Assembly (NCBI GenBank): GCA_036571765.1
Contig: BROE01000020.1
Coordinates: 6,811,140-6,875,139, forward strand
DNA: 64,000 nt
Source of the DNA: Plecoglossus altivelis
Lineage: Eukaryota; Chordata; Actinopteri; Osmeriformes; Plecoglossidae
Reading direction: 5' to 3'
This document shows, piece by piece, positions 35,361-47,300 of the stretch (positions are counted from its first letter, which is position 1; each line of letters opens with the position of its first letter). Under the pieces are notes generated by a model. The model was not told the origin of the DNA. It saw only the letters and a list, made by a program, of their open reading frames with translations, and searched no databases. The translations under genes and the position numbers were made by a program.

Positions 35361-38300
35361 TTATGGGACGGTGACCTGGAACGGCGAGCCAGGGATGTGC
35401 TCCTCCCCCCACTTGACTGCCAGGATGTAGTTTCCCCTCTCCTTGAGGATGTAGCTGACGTTGTACTGCATGCTGCCCATGTGCTTGACCAACACCTCCT
35501 CACAGGGGACATTAGGCCCGTGGACCCCCACCAGCAGCATGTTCTTACCTGGGGAACAGGGACCAGCATCGGTCAGACACACACCACGAGTACACAGCCA
35601 ACACAACATGACAGAACGCAGGCTTTCATTAGGGCACCCGGTGAAGGAATGACATGAGGACAAGTGAGGTCAGTACAAAACGCGCTGGGGCCTGCTTGAA
35701 AATGGTTTGCATGCATGTCTTGGACAGTTTTCTCACCAGCTTTGCTGCAGTCTACAGAGAAGCTGCTCCTTTGACCCACGTAGGCCTTGCTGAGGCCTGA
35801 GCCTCGACTGAGCACCTTACTGGCGTCTGAGGACGTCCTGGGCAGGGCGCTGTTGGAGTTGGCGCTGGACGACCTGGCGAACGGCTCCACCATCAGGGTG
35901 GAGGTCTCTGCTGGGCGTTGGTTCCCTAGTCGAACCAGACGAGGACTATGGGGGGGGGGGGGGTGGAGAAGAGGGATGAGCGGAGCCGCTTATGAGAAGA
36001 GAAGACAGGCTGCCATCTCCTGACGCTGTTGGTTGTTCCAAAAGAGCTTACGGTATCAAATGACCAGAGTAAGAGCATTTCTTACCTGTGACTTTGGCCT
36101 TGAAAGGGCTGCCTGTGATGTGGTTGGGTCCTCCGTACTTGATGCTGATCGTGTAGTTTCCGGGGGCCATGGGAGTGTAGTGGACCTTGTAGCCCTCCGG
36201 ACACTCCTGGCACTCCATCTTGACTTTGGACGGGCCCTCGATGGTGAGTGCCAAAGCCCCGGGGCCAGCTTTGGTGTTGTTGATGATGAACTCAGACTTG
36301 TTACCTGCAAGACACACACACACACAGTTTAGTAAGCATTTTCTTTGGATTTCCATAGATCTACTCTCATAAGATGATGCTGGAGAGAATCACTCGTAGA
36401 TTGAACGGAGTTTTGGTAGCTCCCATGTGACAAAACATCTGGAAGTCAGGTGATAGCCGGCAGATGCAGCCGACTGAATGGCTGCATAAATAAATCATCT
36501 GCACATGCACAGAGACAGACACACATGCGCGCACACACACACGCTATCTGAAGTAGACATAAGGGCAGGGAAGCATCGTAAAAAGGCTGATTTACAATTG
36601 GTCCATTACAAGGTTGTTATTCTTTAGCACTACCATTGTACTGTGCCATTTCAAACTGACCATAAAACGTTGTCTCTTCTTCATCCTGGGACACAGAGGG
36701 CTACTCAGCTGGCCCGCATGTTTAACAGCAGGATTTAACATTATAACACATCAGTAATGGTTTTCGCTGCATTCTCCGATGGCGTACATAGTTGATGGAA
36801 CTGCTAAGCTCAAAGATGTTCTGCCAGGATGTGAGGACCTACATTCCCAGCCCATGTGTAGCAGTCTAATAACCTCGTCTCAGTGTGTCAGTCTAATAAC
36901 CTTGCCCCCCCCCCACCCCAAACCCCCCCCCCCCCCAACATGTCTTTGCTTTGGATACGATTCACAACAAATAAGCAGAGCGTAATGCGAGACACCTCTG
37001 ATCTTATCTCCATGATAAAACAGCGAGAGTTTTGGAGCGGCACGCTGAAGGTGAAAGAACCAGCCAAATGGATCCTACCCTGCTGTCCTGGTGCTGGGGT
37101 GGAGGGGTAAGAGGGGGTGGAAGGGAGAGTGGCCCTATGAACGTGCAGGTATATAGACTAGACGCAGGCAAGGACATGGCGTTCTGTCAAAACTACACTG
37201 TAGATCCTTGACCTTGGAAGAATGATGGAACCACACAGCACAGGCAGGTCAGAAAAAAAGGTTGTTTGAATTTCCCCATCTAGACTTTTCAGGTTGAACA
37301 AAAGGGCAGAAGATTGTCCTTGAAGCCAGACGTCAGGAAGGAGAGTACCAATGACGGAGGTCAGGGAGTACCAATGACGGAGGTCAGGGAGCACCAGTTC
37401 CCATCCTCAGGTGTGTCAGTGAGAGGCTCACCTGTGGTCCCCTTCTCCAGGCCAGACCCGTAGGCACTGACCAGCCCGGCGTCCCCGCTCTGGCCTGGCT
37501 CCCCCACGCGCACCTGGAACGGGCTGCCAGGGATGTGGCTGCCGTTGAACTTGACGTCGATGGAGTGGAGGCCGTTCTCCCGGGGGATGAAACGGATGGC
37601 GTACTTGTCTAGGCCCCCCCCCCGCCAAAAAAACTCCCCCGAAGCCTCACCTTGCTCCAGCTCAGACACAGCACACTCTTCCAGTGCCCCCGAGGGGCTG
37701 TGCACCTTGGCGTCGATGCTGCCCTTAGCTCCGTTCAGACGCACCGCAAACGATGCCGGCTGGTTGGCCTTGAGCCCTGACTCCTGGTAGAGTGGCAAGA
37801 CAAGTGGACAAGTTGAACTAAGCTGCCTTCCCCTGGCTCCCTGCACCACAGGGTGAGGGGTTATTCCAGGGAAACACACCATAGACCGGATCACAGATGA
37901 CTATCAAAACACAACACCTTTAAAATCATAATTTGACCAGACTCCAATCAGAGCGGTGGTTCTATAATTAATACGCAGCTACGATACCTAGTACTTTTAC
38001 CTGAGCTCACGCTGGAGAGGTTAAAGCAGAGAGAGGTAAACCAGAGCCCTCGTGCAGCACAACATAGCTAGGAGCAGGGCTACAGCCAGGGTCTACAGGT
38101 CTGTAGAGGACAGGCACTAGAGGGTACACTACTTGGAGCATGACTACACCACAGGTACTGACTAGGCTCGTAACAGCCAGACTGAGGACTGGAATGTGAG
38201 GGGAGGGAGGGCGGGGCTGGAGTCTGCCTCTCTCTGCTTTAGCCAGCTCCTCTGTGAGAGGCTTGGGAACCTGTTAAGAGCCTTTAAATGAAACACAAGA

Positions 38301-41300
38301 GAAACACCAGCTTCTGCACACAGGTATCATGGATGTCCGCAGCTATGCAAAGCCAAGAGCCCAGGGCAAAAGTGCTATTTATGGTCAAAAAGAAACATGT
38401 TTGATGCCTCAGTACACAGGTTAGTTTTCCCATTACAATAGTTTCTACAAGAACTATGTCATTTCCTTGTATGTGGGTGGATTACAAGTTTAAGACAAAA
38501 CCAAATCTCCCGTCATAAAATTCTTCATATCTGGCCTACAGCTTATATGCTAGATTTCCTGCCAGAAACATGGGGTCATCTATGGCTTCATACTGACCAA
38601 GCCAAGAGTGATCGTATCCAAACACTCCCATGACTGACCGGTTCTCAGGGCGGGAGTTCAGTTCTATCTCACCGCAGAGAGTCTTGTAGAGGGGAGTTGG
38701 ACTGAAACTGGGCCTGAAGGCCTCCTCTAACAGACCTCACCTGCAAACCATCAGCTCATTACTGCTCGATCTGATGGCTGTTTAGCTACCTCCGAGATGG
38801 AGGTGCTTTCTCCGAGAAATGAGAGTCAGGAAACGAGCTAAATCATACAAATATGTTTGTTTCCAGGGCCTTGATAAGATATGAAATACGCCTTCCAGGG
38901 CATCTCATTGTTTCAAGATACGTTGGCTACATACACAAACCAGGAAAGGTCTTTGAATCTGAGACACCAAACCAGATACTGAAAAAAGGGCCCAAACTTT
39001 CATACTGCCACCAAAAAAAACAGGGCAGGTTGTGAGGAGCAAGTTCAAGGGTCAAGGCCTGAGCAGGGCTCTGCGGAGGTTTGCTAGCTGCGGACACACC
39101 CAGGTGAAGAGGTGTTTCCTCGTGCCTCACCTGAAGACTGGTAACAGTGAGGCGACGGGCGTCGTCCACTGGAGCGCACACAGGCACCAGGTAGGGGCTC
39201 TCTGGGATGTGCTGGTCATTGAACTTGATGGACACCTCGTAGTCACCTGTGGAGAGAGAAGATGCTGGACGTTTAGAGACTGTCGGATTACTGGGATGAG
39301 AGTGTCGAGACCTGTCAGGGAGGTTATTCAGGCAAGTGGAGGAATTCTGTCATCCTCCTCATCCATGCACACTTGTGGTGGCGGTGGATTCCCTACCAGG
39401 TTCTTGGGCTACGTAGGACACGCCACACGAGCCATCCTTCCTGTCCTCAAAGGAGATCTCCGCCCGACTCGGGCCCTCCACGGCGATGGATAACCCTCCG
39501 GCCCCTGCCTCACGTGTCCAGACACTGAACTCAGCTGGAGGGGTGGGGGATACAACAGTTAGTGTCGTGTGTGTGTGAGAGAGAGGGAGTGCGTGTCTTC
39601 ACTTGGTAAATGCTCAGTACCTGGAACCCCAGCCTCAGCCTTCTCCAGTCCAGGGCCTCCAGCACGCACTTTCTGGGGCCCTCCCTCACCCAGGGGCCCC
39701 ACGGTGAACTGGAAGGGGCTACCAGGGATGTGCTGGCCCCGGTACTTGACACTGACTGTGTGCACACCCATCTCGTGGGGCACGAAACGTACACAGTAGG
39801 AGCCGTTGCCCGAGGCGACCATTTCTGCCTTCTCGGTGGTTCCGGAAGGGCTGGTGACCTGGGCTGTGACATCATTGATGTCGATCTCTGCGGGCAGGAG
39901 AGGAAGTTGGTGAACGCAGAGCTCAGAGGAAGAGGCGAATGAGAAAGCAGAGATGCAGGAGACTCAGGCGAGAGAGGGGAGAGCGCCAACATGAAGGTAT
40001 GAATCAGCACACGCTCCACACATCAAAGCAGGGCCATCCAGATGTTCCATCTCATCATCCTCCACACTTCTCCTTGCACACACACAACACTTGGAAGATG
40101 ATGAAGCACGGTTTTCTGCCAACCTCGTGGTCCACATGCCCAGCAGGGGTTACAACGCACCCTCCAGCCTTGAGGGCGCAGCCAGGGGCCCGGCCCCGAC
40201 CCACATGCCCTCGGCTCTGCCCAGCACCAGGCCCGACACCCCAGAGAACACGGGGCCCCTGCGGCCCTTCAGCCACAGTGAGCAGCGAGCCCGGTGAGGC
40301 CCTCGAGACAGGACCTCCCGCGACAGGGCCAAGAGGAACCAGGTCACTGCAAAGAGCGGGGAGGGGCAGGAAGGATGAGGAAAGGAAAGGATGGAAGGAA
40401 AGGAGAGGACAAAGACACAGACAGGAAATGACAGGAAGGAAGTAAGGAAGAAGTGAACACAGACTAAACTCCCACAGAAGTAAAAAGGAAGAACAGGAAG
40501 CACATCTTTGGCAGACAGGAAACAGTGTAAAAGCCCAGTGACTGGGGGAAGCAGAAAGCAGTAGAATAGAGAGACGAGTGGGAGGAGAGGAGGTGCAGCC
40601 TTGGCTCTTAGGAGAGTGTCAAGAGTACAGCTGCTCATCTCTCGCTCCTCTACAGAGAAGGGGACTCTGCACATCATCTTCTGACCACATCAGTTTCATC
40701 TGTTTTGAACCACAGTATATGGAGGCAGGGGCCTTGTATTACTGGCCACATATGGCTTTCGTTAGATCAGGGCTGGGAAAAATAAATAAATTCATGTCCT
40801 AGTCTAACCAGTGGTAAGACGAGCACAGCTCTGAAATAGTGCACATGCATTGTAACACTACAAAAAACTATAAATAAAATAAAGAAATGTAGGGGGGGGG
40901 CTAATGGAGTGGAGAGAAAAGGTTGATATCACATTCTCTCTTCTGCCTTTTACCTACAATAAAACATTCAAACCTGCAGCTTTGTGTTCATACCCTAGTG
41001 GCAATACCTGAACAGGATATCTACCAGGTAACATGTGTGCCTCCACTATTGGAGCCACACCAGAGAGAGGCTAGGGGGGAGAGAGACTAGCTAGACAAAG
41101 GCAGGTATTGAGAGCAAGGCATTCATCTTCCGGTTTCTGAGAACTGAGCCCATGTCTGTAGAATTCCACACCCTACCCCACCTTCCAACGCACTTTACTT
41201 CCCCACAACCACAAACCAACACCTCTGCAGACTGTGCATTCCTGAACTGTGCCTCACCACACAAACACACATCTTTCCCGTGTCCTCCCTCTGTCTTGAC

Positions 41301-44300
41301 GGCAGAGCAGGTGAATGCAGTCATGTTCGGTCTGCTCTTTAAATGGCCAGTAAAGTTGAAGAGGAAGCCGCTTTACAGTTCCAGGACGCCTCTGAGTGCG
41401 TTTTGGAGGCATGTGTTTATGGGTAAATTAAGTCTGTCCAAGGCTAGCTCACACCCCAGATGGAGAGTGTGTGTGTGGGGGGTTGGCCATGACTGTTCAG
41501 GTTCAGGTTACACCTTTTACACCATTGACTGGGTTTTATTTCACACACACACGGTAGCAGATGTGTCCTGTGTAACAGCTTCATATAACCAGAGGTCCAT
41601 CCTGGTACTAAAAGGTGAGAGTCTAAACGCAGACGTGATCCGAGACGAGGCCTTGGAGCACCAGACATGAGCACACATGGATCATCACTGTCAGTCAGAT
41701 CTCCTTTCACACTCTCAAGACCAGACTGGACACTGCGCTACATATCTGCATCCCTGAGGCAAAAACTGTTCCAGGGACTTTACGTTGCAGCTGGGCTAGA
41801 TTCATGGTTCTCTTGTGGTTCTACTGGGTTAGGCCTATTGTTCTTCTGGGCAGGGTTAAGGGATGAGACGTTCTCCTACCAGGGATCTTGAGGTTGAGGT
41901 CGCAGACACTCCCCACAGTGGCGACGGACGCAGCTTTCTGGCGGCGTGTGATGCTCTCCCGGATACGCCCCTCTCCTGTGACCCTTACTGTGAACGGGCT
42001 TCCTGAAGAGAGGGATGGACACACCGGACCAGCATGAGGGGGGGGGGGGGCTTCAAGACTGTTTGATATTGAATTCATCGAACTGTAAATGTCTACTGCT
42101 CCTAGTTTCATGTTGCTGTTCCACCATGTAGATAGTTCTAGAAGGGCTCACCTGGCACGTGTTCCTCTGCAAAGCGGATGGAGACCAGGTAGGAGCCGGG
42201 CTCGGAGGGACAGTAGGACACGCCGCAGGTGCCGTCCTCCAGGTCCTCCGTCTGAATGTCCACTTTGCTGGGACCCTCAACGGACAGAGCGAGACCTCCA
42301 TACCCTGGAGAGACACTCACAGGCCTTAGAGACACAAAGACGCTCTCTCACATGCGCCTGCAGGGGCCAGCTGTAGCTGTACCCTGGAGAGAGACACACA
42401 TGCTAGCTGTAGCTGTACCCTGGAGAGACACATGCGTGCTGTAGCTGTGCAGGGGTTTGGGGCGTTTTACTGGGAGCCCCAGAGTCTAGTTATTTTAGGA
42501 GGAATCGTAATAAGGTGGATACAGAAAAGTAAACATGGTGACAAAACGTCAGGCATGCCAGTGTACGCTGTACTATGAAGAAAGAAAACAGGCTAAATTA
42601 TGCTAATACCCTGTAATCTGTCCCTGTAATAGATTTAATGAAAAGATTAAGATTAGGAAAACAGCTCATTAAACTAGAACATTTTGCAATCGAGCACGTT
42701 TGCAAAAACAAGCAGGCACTCTCATGGCACTAATGATTATGATTATTTCGGTCCCTCTGTGGCCACCCTTGAGCCACTCCTTAAAAACCTTGGGCGTAGG
42801 CCATGCTGCCTAATTACGCAGAAACAAATATGTGAACAGAAATAAAAGTTTGGGCGCCCCCCCTCTCAGAAAAAGACTTTCACACCTACGTAGGCCCAAT
42901 TACTGGAACTGGAGCACCCCAGAGAGTTGAGACAACCAGCTAATGGGACAGGCATGTTGCCCGGTCCCAGCAGAGACTGATTACTAAGCGTCTTTTCTTG
43001 CACCCTATAAGGCCTGTAGCCCCCTACACCTAGTCCACCTCCAGGTCTGTCGTACTGAGCCCAGTGTGGCCTTGCACTTCACCCGGGGCCACCAAAACAC
43101 AAATGGATTTCTTAATCAGGATGTTCCACGTGTTGGATATCTAGACGCTCTACAGCATGAGGATGGAGAGCAGATGTAACTTGCCCTTGTAGCTAGTCTG
43201 CTTCCCAGAGGCACATGGAGACAGAGTGGCGTGGTTAAACACGACTCTTTAGAAGGCTTAGTGAGATGCAGTTGTGGGTTTGAGTCTTGATTCATATGGC
43301 AGAGCAGCGGGCTTATTTCGAAAGAGAGAGCGGGAGGTTACTGGCAGAGGGGCCGAGCTGGGATACAAGTGTACAAAGCTCTCACCTGCTTCCCTGGTGT
43401 CCACTACGAAGTCGGACATCTCGAACGTGTGTCCCTCGATCAGGCCCTGGCCGTACGCCTTCACCCTCCCCGCATCACCGATCTCGGACTGCACCACCAT
43501 GATGGTGATGGGGCTGTTGGCCACGTGGCGGCCATTTTTCTTGATGCTGACCAGATGCTCTCCAACCTCCCTCGGTATGAAGGAAATACCTGAGAGGCAA
43601 AACAGGAAGGGAGAGAAAGACAAAATCCTTCAACATACCTGACAGACAAAGGCAATAGTCTTATTATTCATCTTCTTGACAGCAGCATCTGTTGTTCTAG
43701 TAGAGAAGAGGATCTACTGCTGCAGGAACTCAAGCAGGCTGAAGGACTGAGGTACGTTTCTGATGCAGTTTTTTCCCCCATTCCCTCCTCCACCTGTCCC
43801 ATCCCCCCCATGTCTCTTATCCTTACACCTCCATCCTGGAGCCATCTTATATTCCCAACCCCCCCGCAATCCCTGACCCTCCGCAGCCTGCAGGTGTAAT
43901 GTGTGCTGTGTGGTGGTTCTCACCTATGTGGCTGTTGGCCATCCTCTTCAGTAGACAGGGCTCGTCTCTCCCAGAGGGGGCCTTGATGCTGGCCGTCAGC
44001 AGGCTGAGGTCCGTCTCGTTGATGTCCAGGGAGAAGTCTGCTGCCGAGCCCAGCTTCACCTGAGACCTGCGCTTGTTGTCTTCTGCAAGGAACAGTTTCG
44101 GGCGGGTCAAAAGGTTAGAGAGATGGCCATGGTTATGACTNNNNNNNNNNNNNNNNNNNNNNNNNNNNNNNNNNNNNNNNNNNNNNNNNNNNNNNNNNNN
44201 NNNNNNNNNNNNNNNNNNNNNNNNNNNNNNNNNNNNNNNNNNNNNNNNNNNNNNNNNNNNNNNNNNNNNNNNNNNNNNNNNNNNNNNNNNNNNNNNNNNN

Positions 44301-47300
44301 NNNNNNNNNNNNNNNNNNNNNNNNNNNNNNNNNNNNNNNNNNNNNNNNNNNNNNNNNNNNNNNNNNNNNNNNNNNNNNNNNNNNNNNNNNNNNNNNNNNN
44401 NNNNNNNNNNNNNNNNNNNNNNNNNNNNNNNNNNNNNNNNNNNNNNNNNNNNNNNNNNNNNNNNNNNNNNNNNNNNNACAACCACTGATGTGAGGAGGAG
44501 GAGTTTCCATGGGGTGGTCTAGTCAACAGAGCATGATGCTGTTATGGCTCCTTGTGGGATGATGTCATTATTCAGTGCCAGTGGGGAAGAGGAGGAAGGT
44601 GTGGTGGGTGCAGGAGGGATACAAGACAGAATGCCAGGTCTTACCAGTGATCCTGGCAGTGAAGGGGCTGCCAGCGATGTGCTTGTCGTTGTAGCGGACC
44701 AGTATGTTGTAGTCGCCGGGCAGAGTGGGCAGGTAGGTGACTGTACACGTGCCATCCTTGTTGTCCACACAGCTGATCTCTGCCTTGGAGGGGCCCTCGA
44801 TGGCCAGGTCCAAACCACCTACACACACACGCTGCTATTTAAAATGTATCCATCTCTTTAGTAGGACGTGCATATCACAGAGTAGCAGCGATTGGGCATC
44901 TAGACATAAAGGAAGGACGGATCTAGATCCATCGTCACGGTAACGTTCGGTTCCTGATCCCGTACCCTCCGAGGCGTCCTCAGTGTAGATGGTGAAGGTG
45001 GCGGTCTTGTTGGCCAGGCCATAGATCAGCCCTGGGCCGGACGCAGTCACGTTGGGGCTGGTGGTGGTGTTGACGTAAAACTGGAGGGGGCTCTCTGTGT
45101 GGATCAAACCAAAAAGAACATCAGATGAAAACAGTTTCATGCACGGCAAAAAATAAACAAACCCCCCCAAAACTTTAGTAGAGATTAGATAAACATGTTT
45201 TTCCCTTGTCCTCCACAGGGGTTCTGTGGTTAGAATGAGAGATTGTTGATCCACAGACAAACAGTGGAAAATGCAGCCATTTTTGTACCAGCACCGTGTC
45301 TATGGATGTTCTATATGACAGGGTTACAATGTTAACACGTACACACACACACACACTTTGCACTCTAAGGTAAATTGGATGCTTGTTAGGTTTAACAAGG
45401 CCCAGTAGGTCTGAGGTTCTTAATGGAACCGTACCCATGGCAATGCACAAAACACTTAGCCACCCTGAAGCAGTCATAATATCAAACAATAGACAAAGGG
45501 CAGCTCATTCAGCTTTACTGAGGACCATGAGGCAGGATATCCCATAATGACATCTGGATCTGTACTCAAACCAGGGGAAATGACAGGGCAATGAACACAA
45601 GACTGTTGCTGGGAGCAACAGGGATTAAGAGGTTGTGGTCTCCCTTGGCACTTTCTTGTGCGGCTTTGAAAGATGACCCCTTTAGGTGAGTAACTCCTCC
45701 CCCCCCCCTTGTCCCCCCACCCCACCCCCCAACCTCAGTGCTTGATTCCCGGCGACTCGGCATCAGACGGAAACGATGACATAATAGGATTATCTGATGG
45801 TAAACTGAGAGGGGGTACGCCGCCAAGCCCTGCACCCCCTCCCTGCCTTCCCCTGACAAGCATTTACATGAGGGGCACGATGCGCACACAGACACCAAAT
45901 GTGAACAGGTACGCAAACCCACACGGGCAAATTTGCCCTCGCTCGCTTTCTCTCCGACACACACACACACACATTCTCTCCACCTGATGTCATGGTGGTT
46001 TCTATCACCACTTGTCATAAATCAAAAAGCATTTGGGGTTTTTGGGTACTTGAAAGATATCTCTTGAACTTGTCTCATCTTTTCAACTCTCGCATTAGCG
46101 CGCACACACGCAACTCATCTCCACTAACCCACATCCCCATGCTATGTCCTGTGTATGACTTCAATGCACAAATATGCTGACAGGAAATTCATCAGTCTGA
46201 ACAGAGCCTAGAGCTGTGCGTGACTTGCACACAAACACACTCCTAGCATTGAGAACACCTGTGACCTGGAGAAGGAGGGGGGGGGAAACAAGGGGCAGAT
46301 AGGGAGAAGAGGGGAAATAGACTGGTTACAAATAAGAACGAGTGGAATAAGGACAGGAATGAGGGGAGGAGAGGAGGGAGGGCAGAGAAGAGAAGGCAGA
46401 GAGAACAGGAACAGACGGTTGTGTATAGAGACAAAAGGAGAGGATCCACCAATAGTAGGATGAATCCAGACTGTGCACAGGTATGACAGACTGACCAGGG
46501 ATGTGTGCACCGTTGTACTTGATGTGCATCTCATGAAGGCCTCCTTCGGTGGGGGCGTACTTGACGGTCACCGTGCCGTCCTTGTTGTCTATGATCTCAG
46601 GCTGGGCCGTCTTCCCGGACGGCATGTGCACCTCGCCTGAACACACACACACACACACCTGTTTACACACCCAGTCTGTCATTATTGTTTTTGTTAGAGT
46701 CCCAAAACACCTCAGTTTACCGAAAGCAGGTGTGCGTAATTTGCGAGAACTTAACTGGCTCCATGATACCATTTCGACTTAACTCATTCACTGGAATTCT
46801 TAGGTTGGGGGAATTTTTTTTTTGGGGGGGGGGGGAGATCTAACCTGTGATCTCTCCCTTCCTGAAGGCGAAGGGGATGACCATGTCAAACGGTCTGAAG
46901 CCGGTCCCATTCATGCTGTTGACGGGGGAGTAGGTGTCCGTTGTCACCTGGAGGAGAGGGGGGAGATGTTAGATGTGGCGAACCCCCAGGTCTCTAAGCA
47001 GACGGCAGTCTGGCAGTAAGACCCAGAGCGACAGAACACACAACCATGTTAGCGAGCCGCTTAGCATGGTGTGACCGCTGACAGCACTGTACGGGAGGCG
47101 GGGAAAGAGGAGAAGGAAGAGGGGAAGGTGGTGCGTGATCGGGCACTTGAATGATGCAGCCATGGCAGAGTGATGAAAGGGGTGCTCTGAAGGAGAAGGA
47201 GGGAGCAGAGGAGGGAGCGTGGCAGGTCGTCCCAGCTCAGAACACCTGGAGAGGCAGAGGAAGTGGGGCAGCCCTGGAGGGGGAGGAGGAAGTGAGACAC

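Larger units (their letters stand above)
35361..46947 (-). other. flnb: flnb exons for repeats 16-24
   Basis: Exons: 46947-46845, 46636-46496, 45094-44966, 44818-44645, 44082-43924, 43589-43386, 42304-42152, 42002-41880, 39887-39621, 39534-39397, 39246-39131, 37783-37651, 37608-37432, 36304-36086, 35925-35737 and 35548-35361 (stop TAG at the low end). They encode MNGTGFRPFDMVIPF after hinge 1, the integrin- and partner-binding repeats 16-21 (for example ISFIPREVGEHLVSIKK and FEMSDFVVDTREAG), hinge 2 (about 35870-35925, Ser/Asn-rich) and the dimerisation repeat. The acceptor of 35925 was chosen over an upstream AG at 35946-35947 because only it keeps the phase and avoids a stop. Confidence 0.92.

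Noticed and set aside
40091..40297. 68-codon GC-rich plus-strand frame
   Set aside because: It overlaps the candidate minus-strand insert exon in reverse; the minus-strand reading has splice sites and the correct phase, while the plus-strand one has neither.
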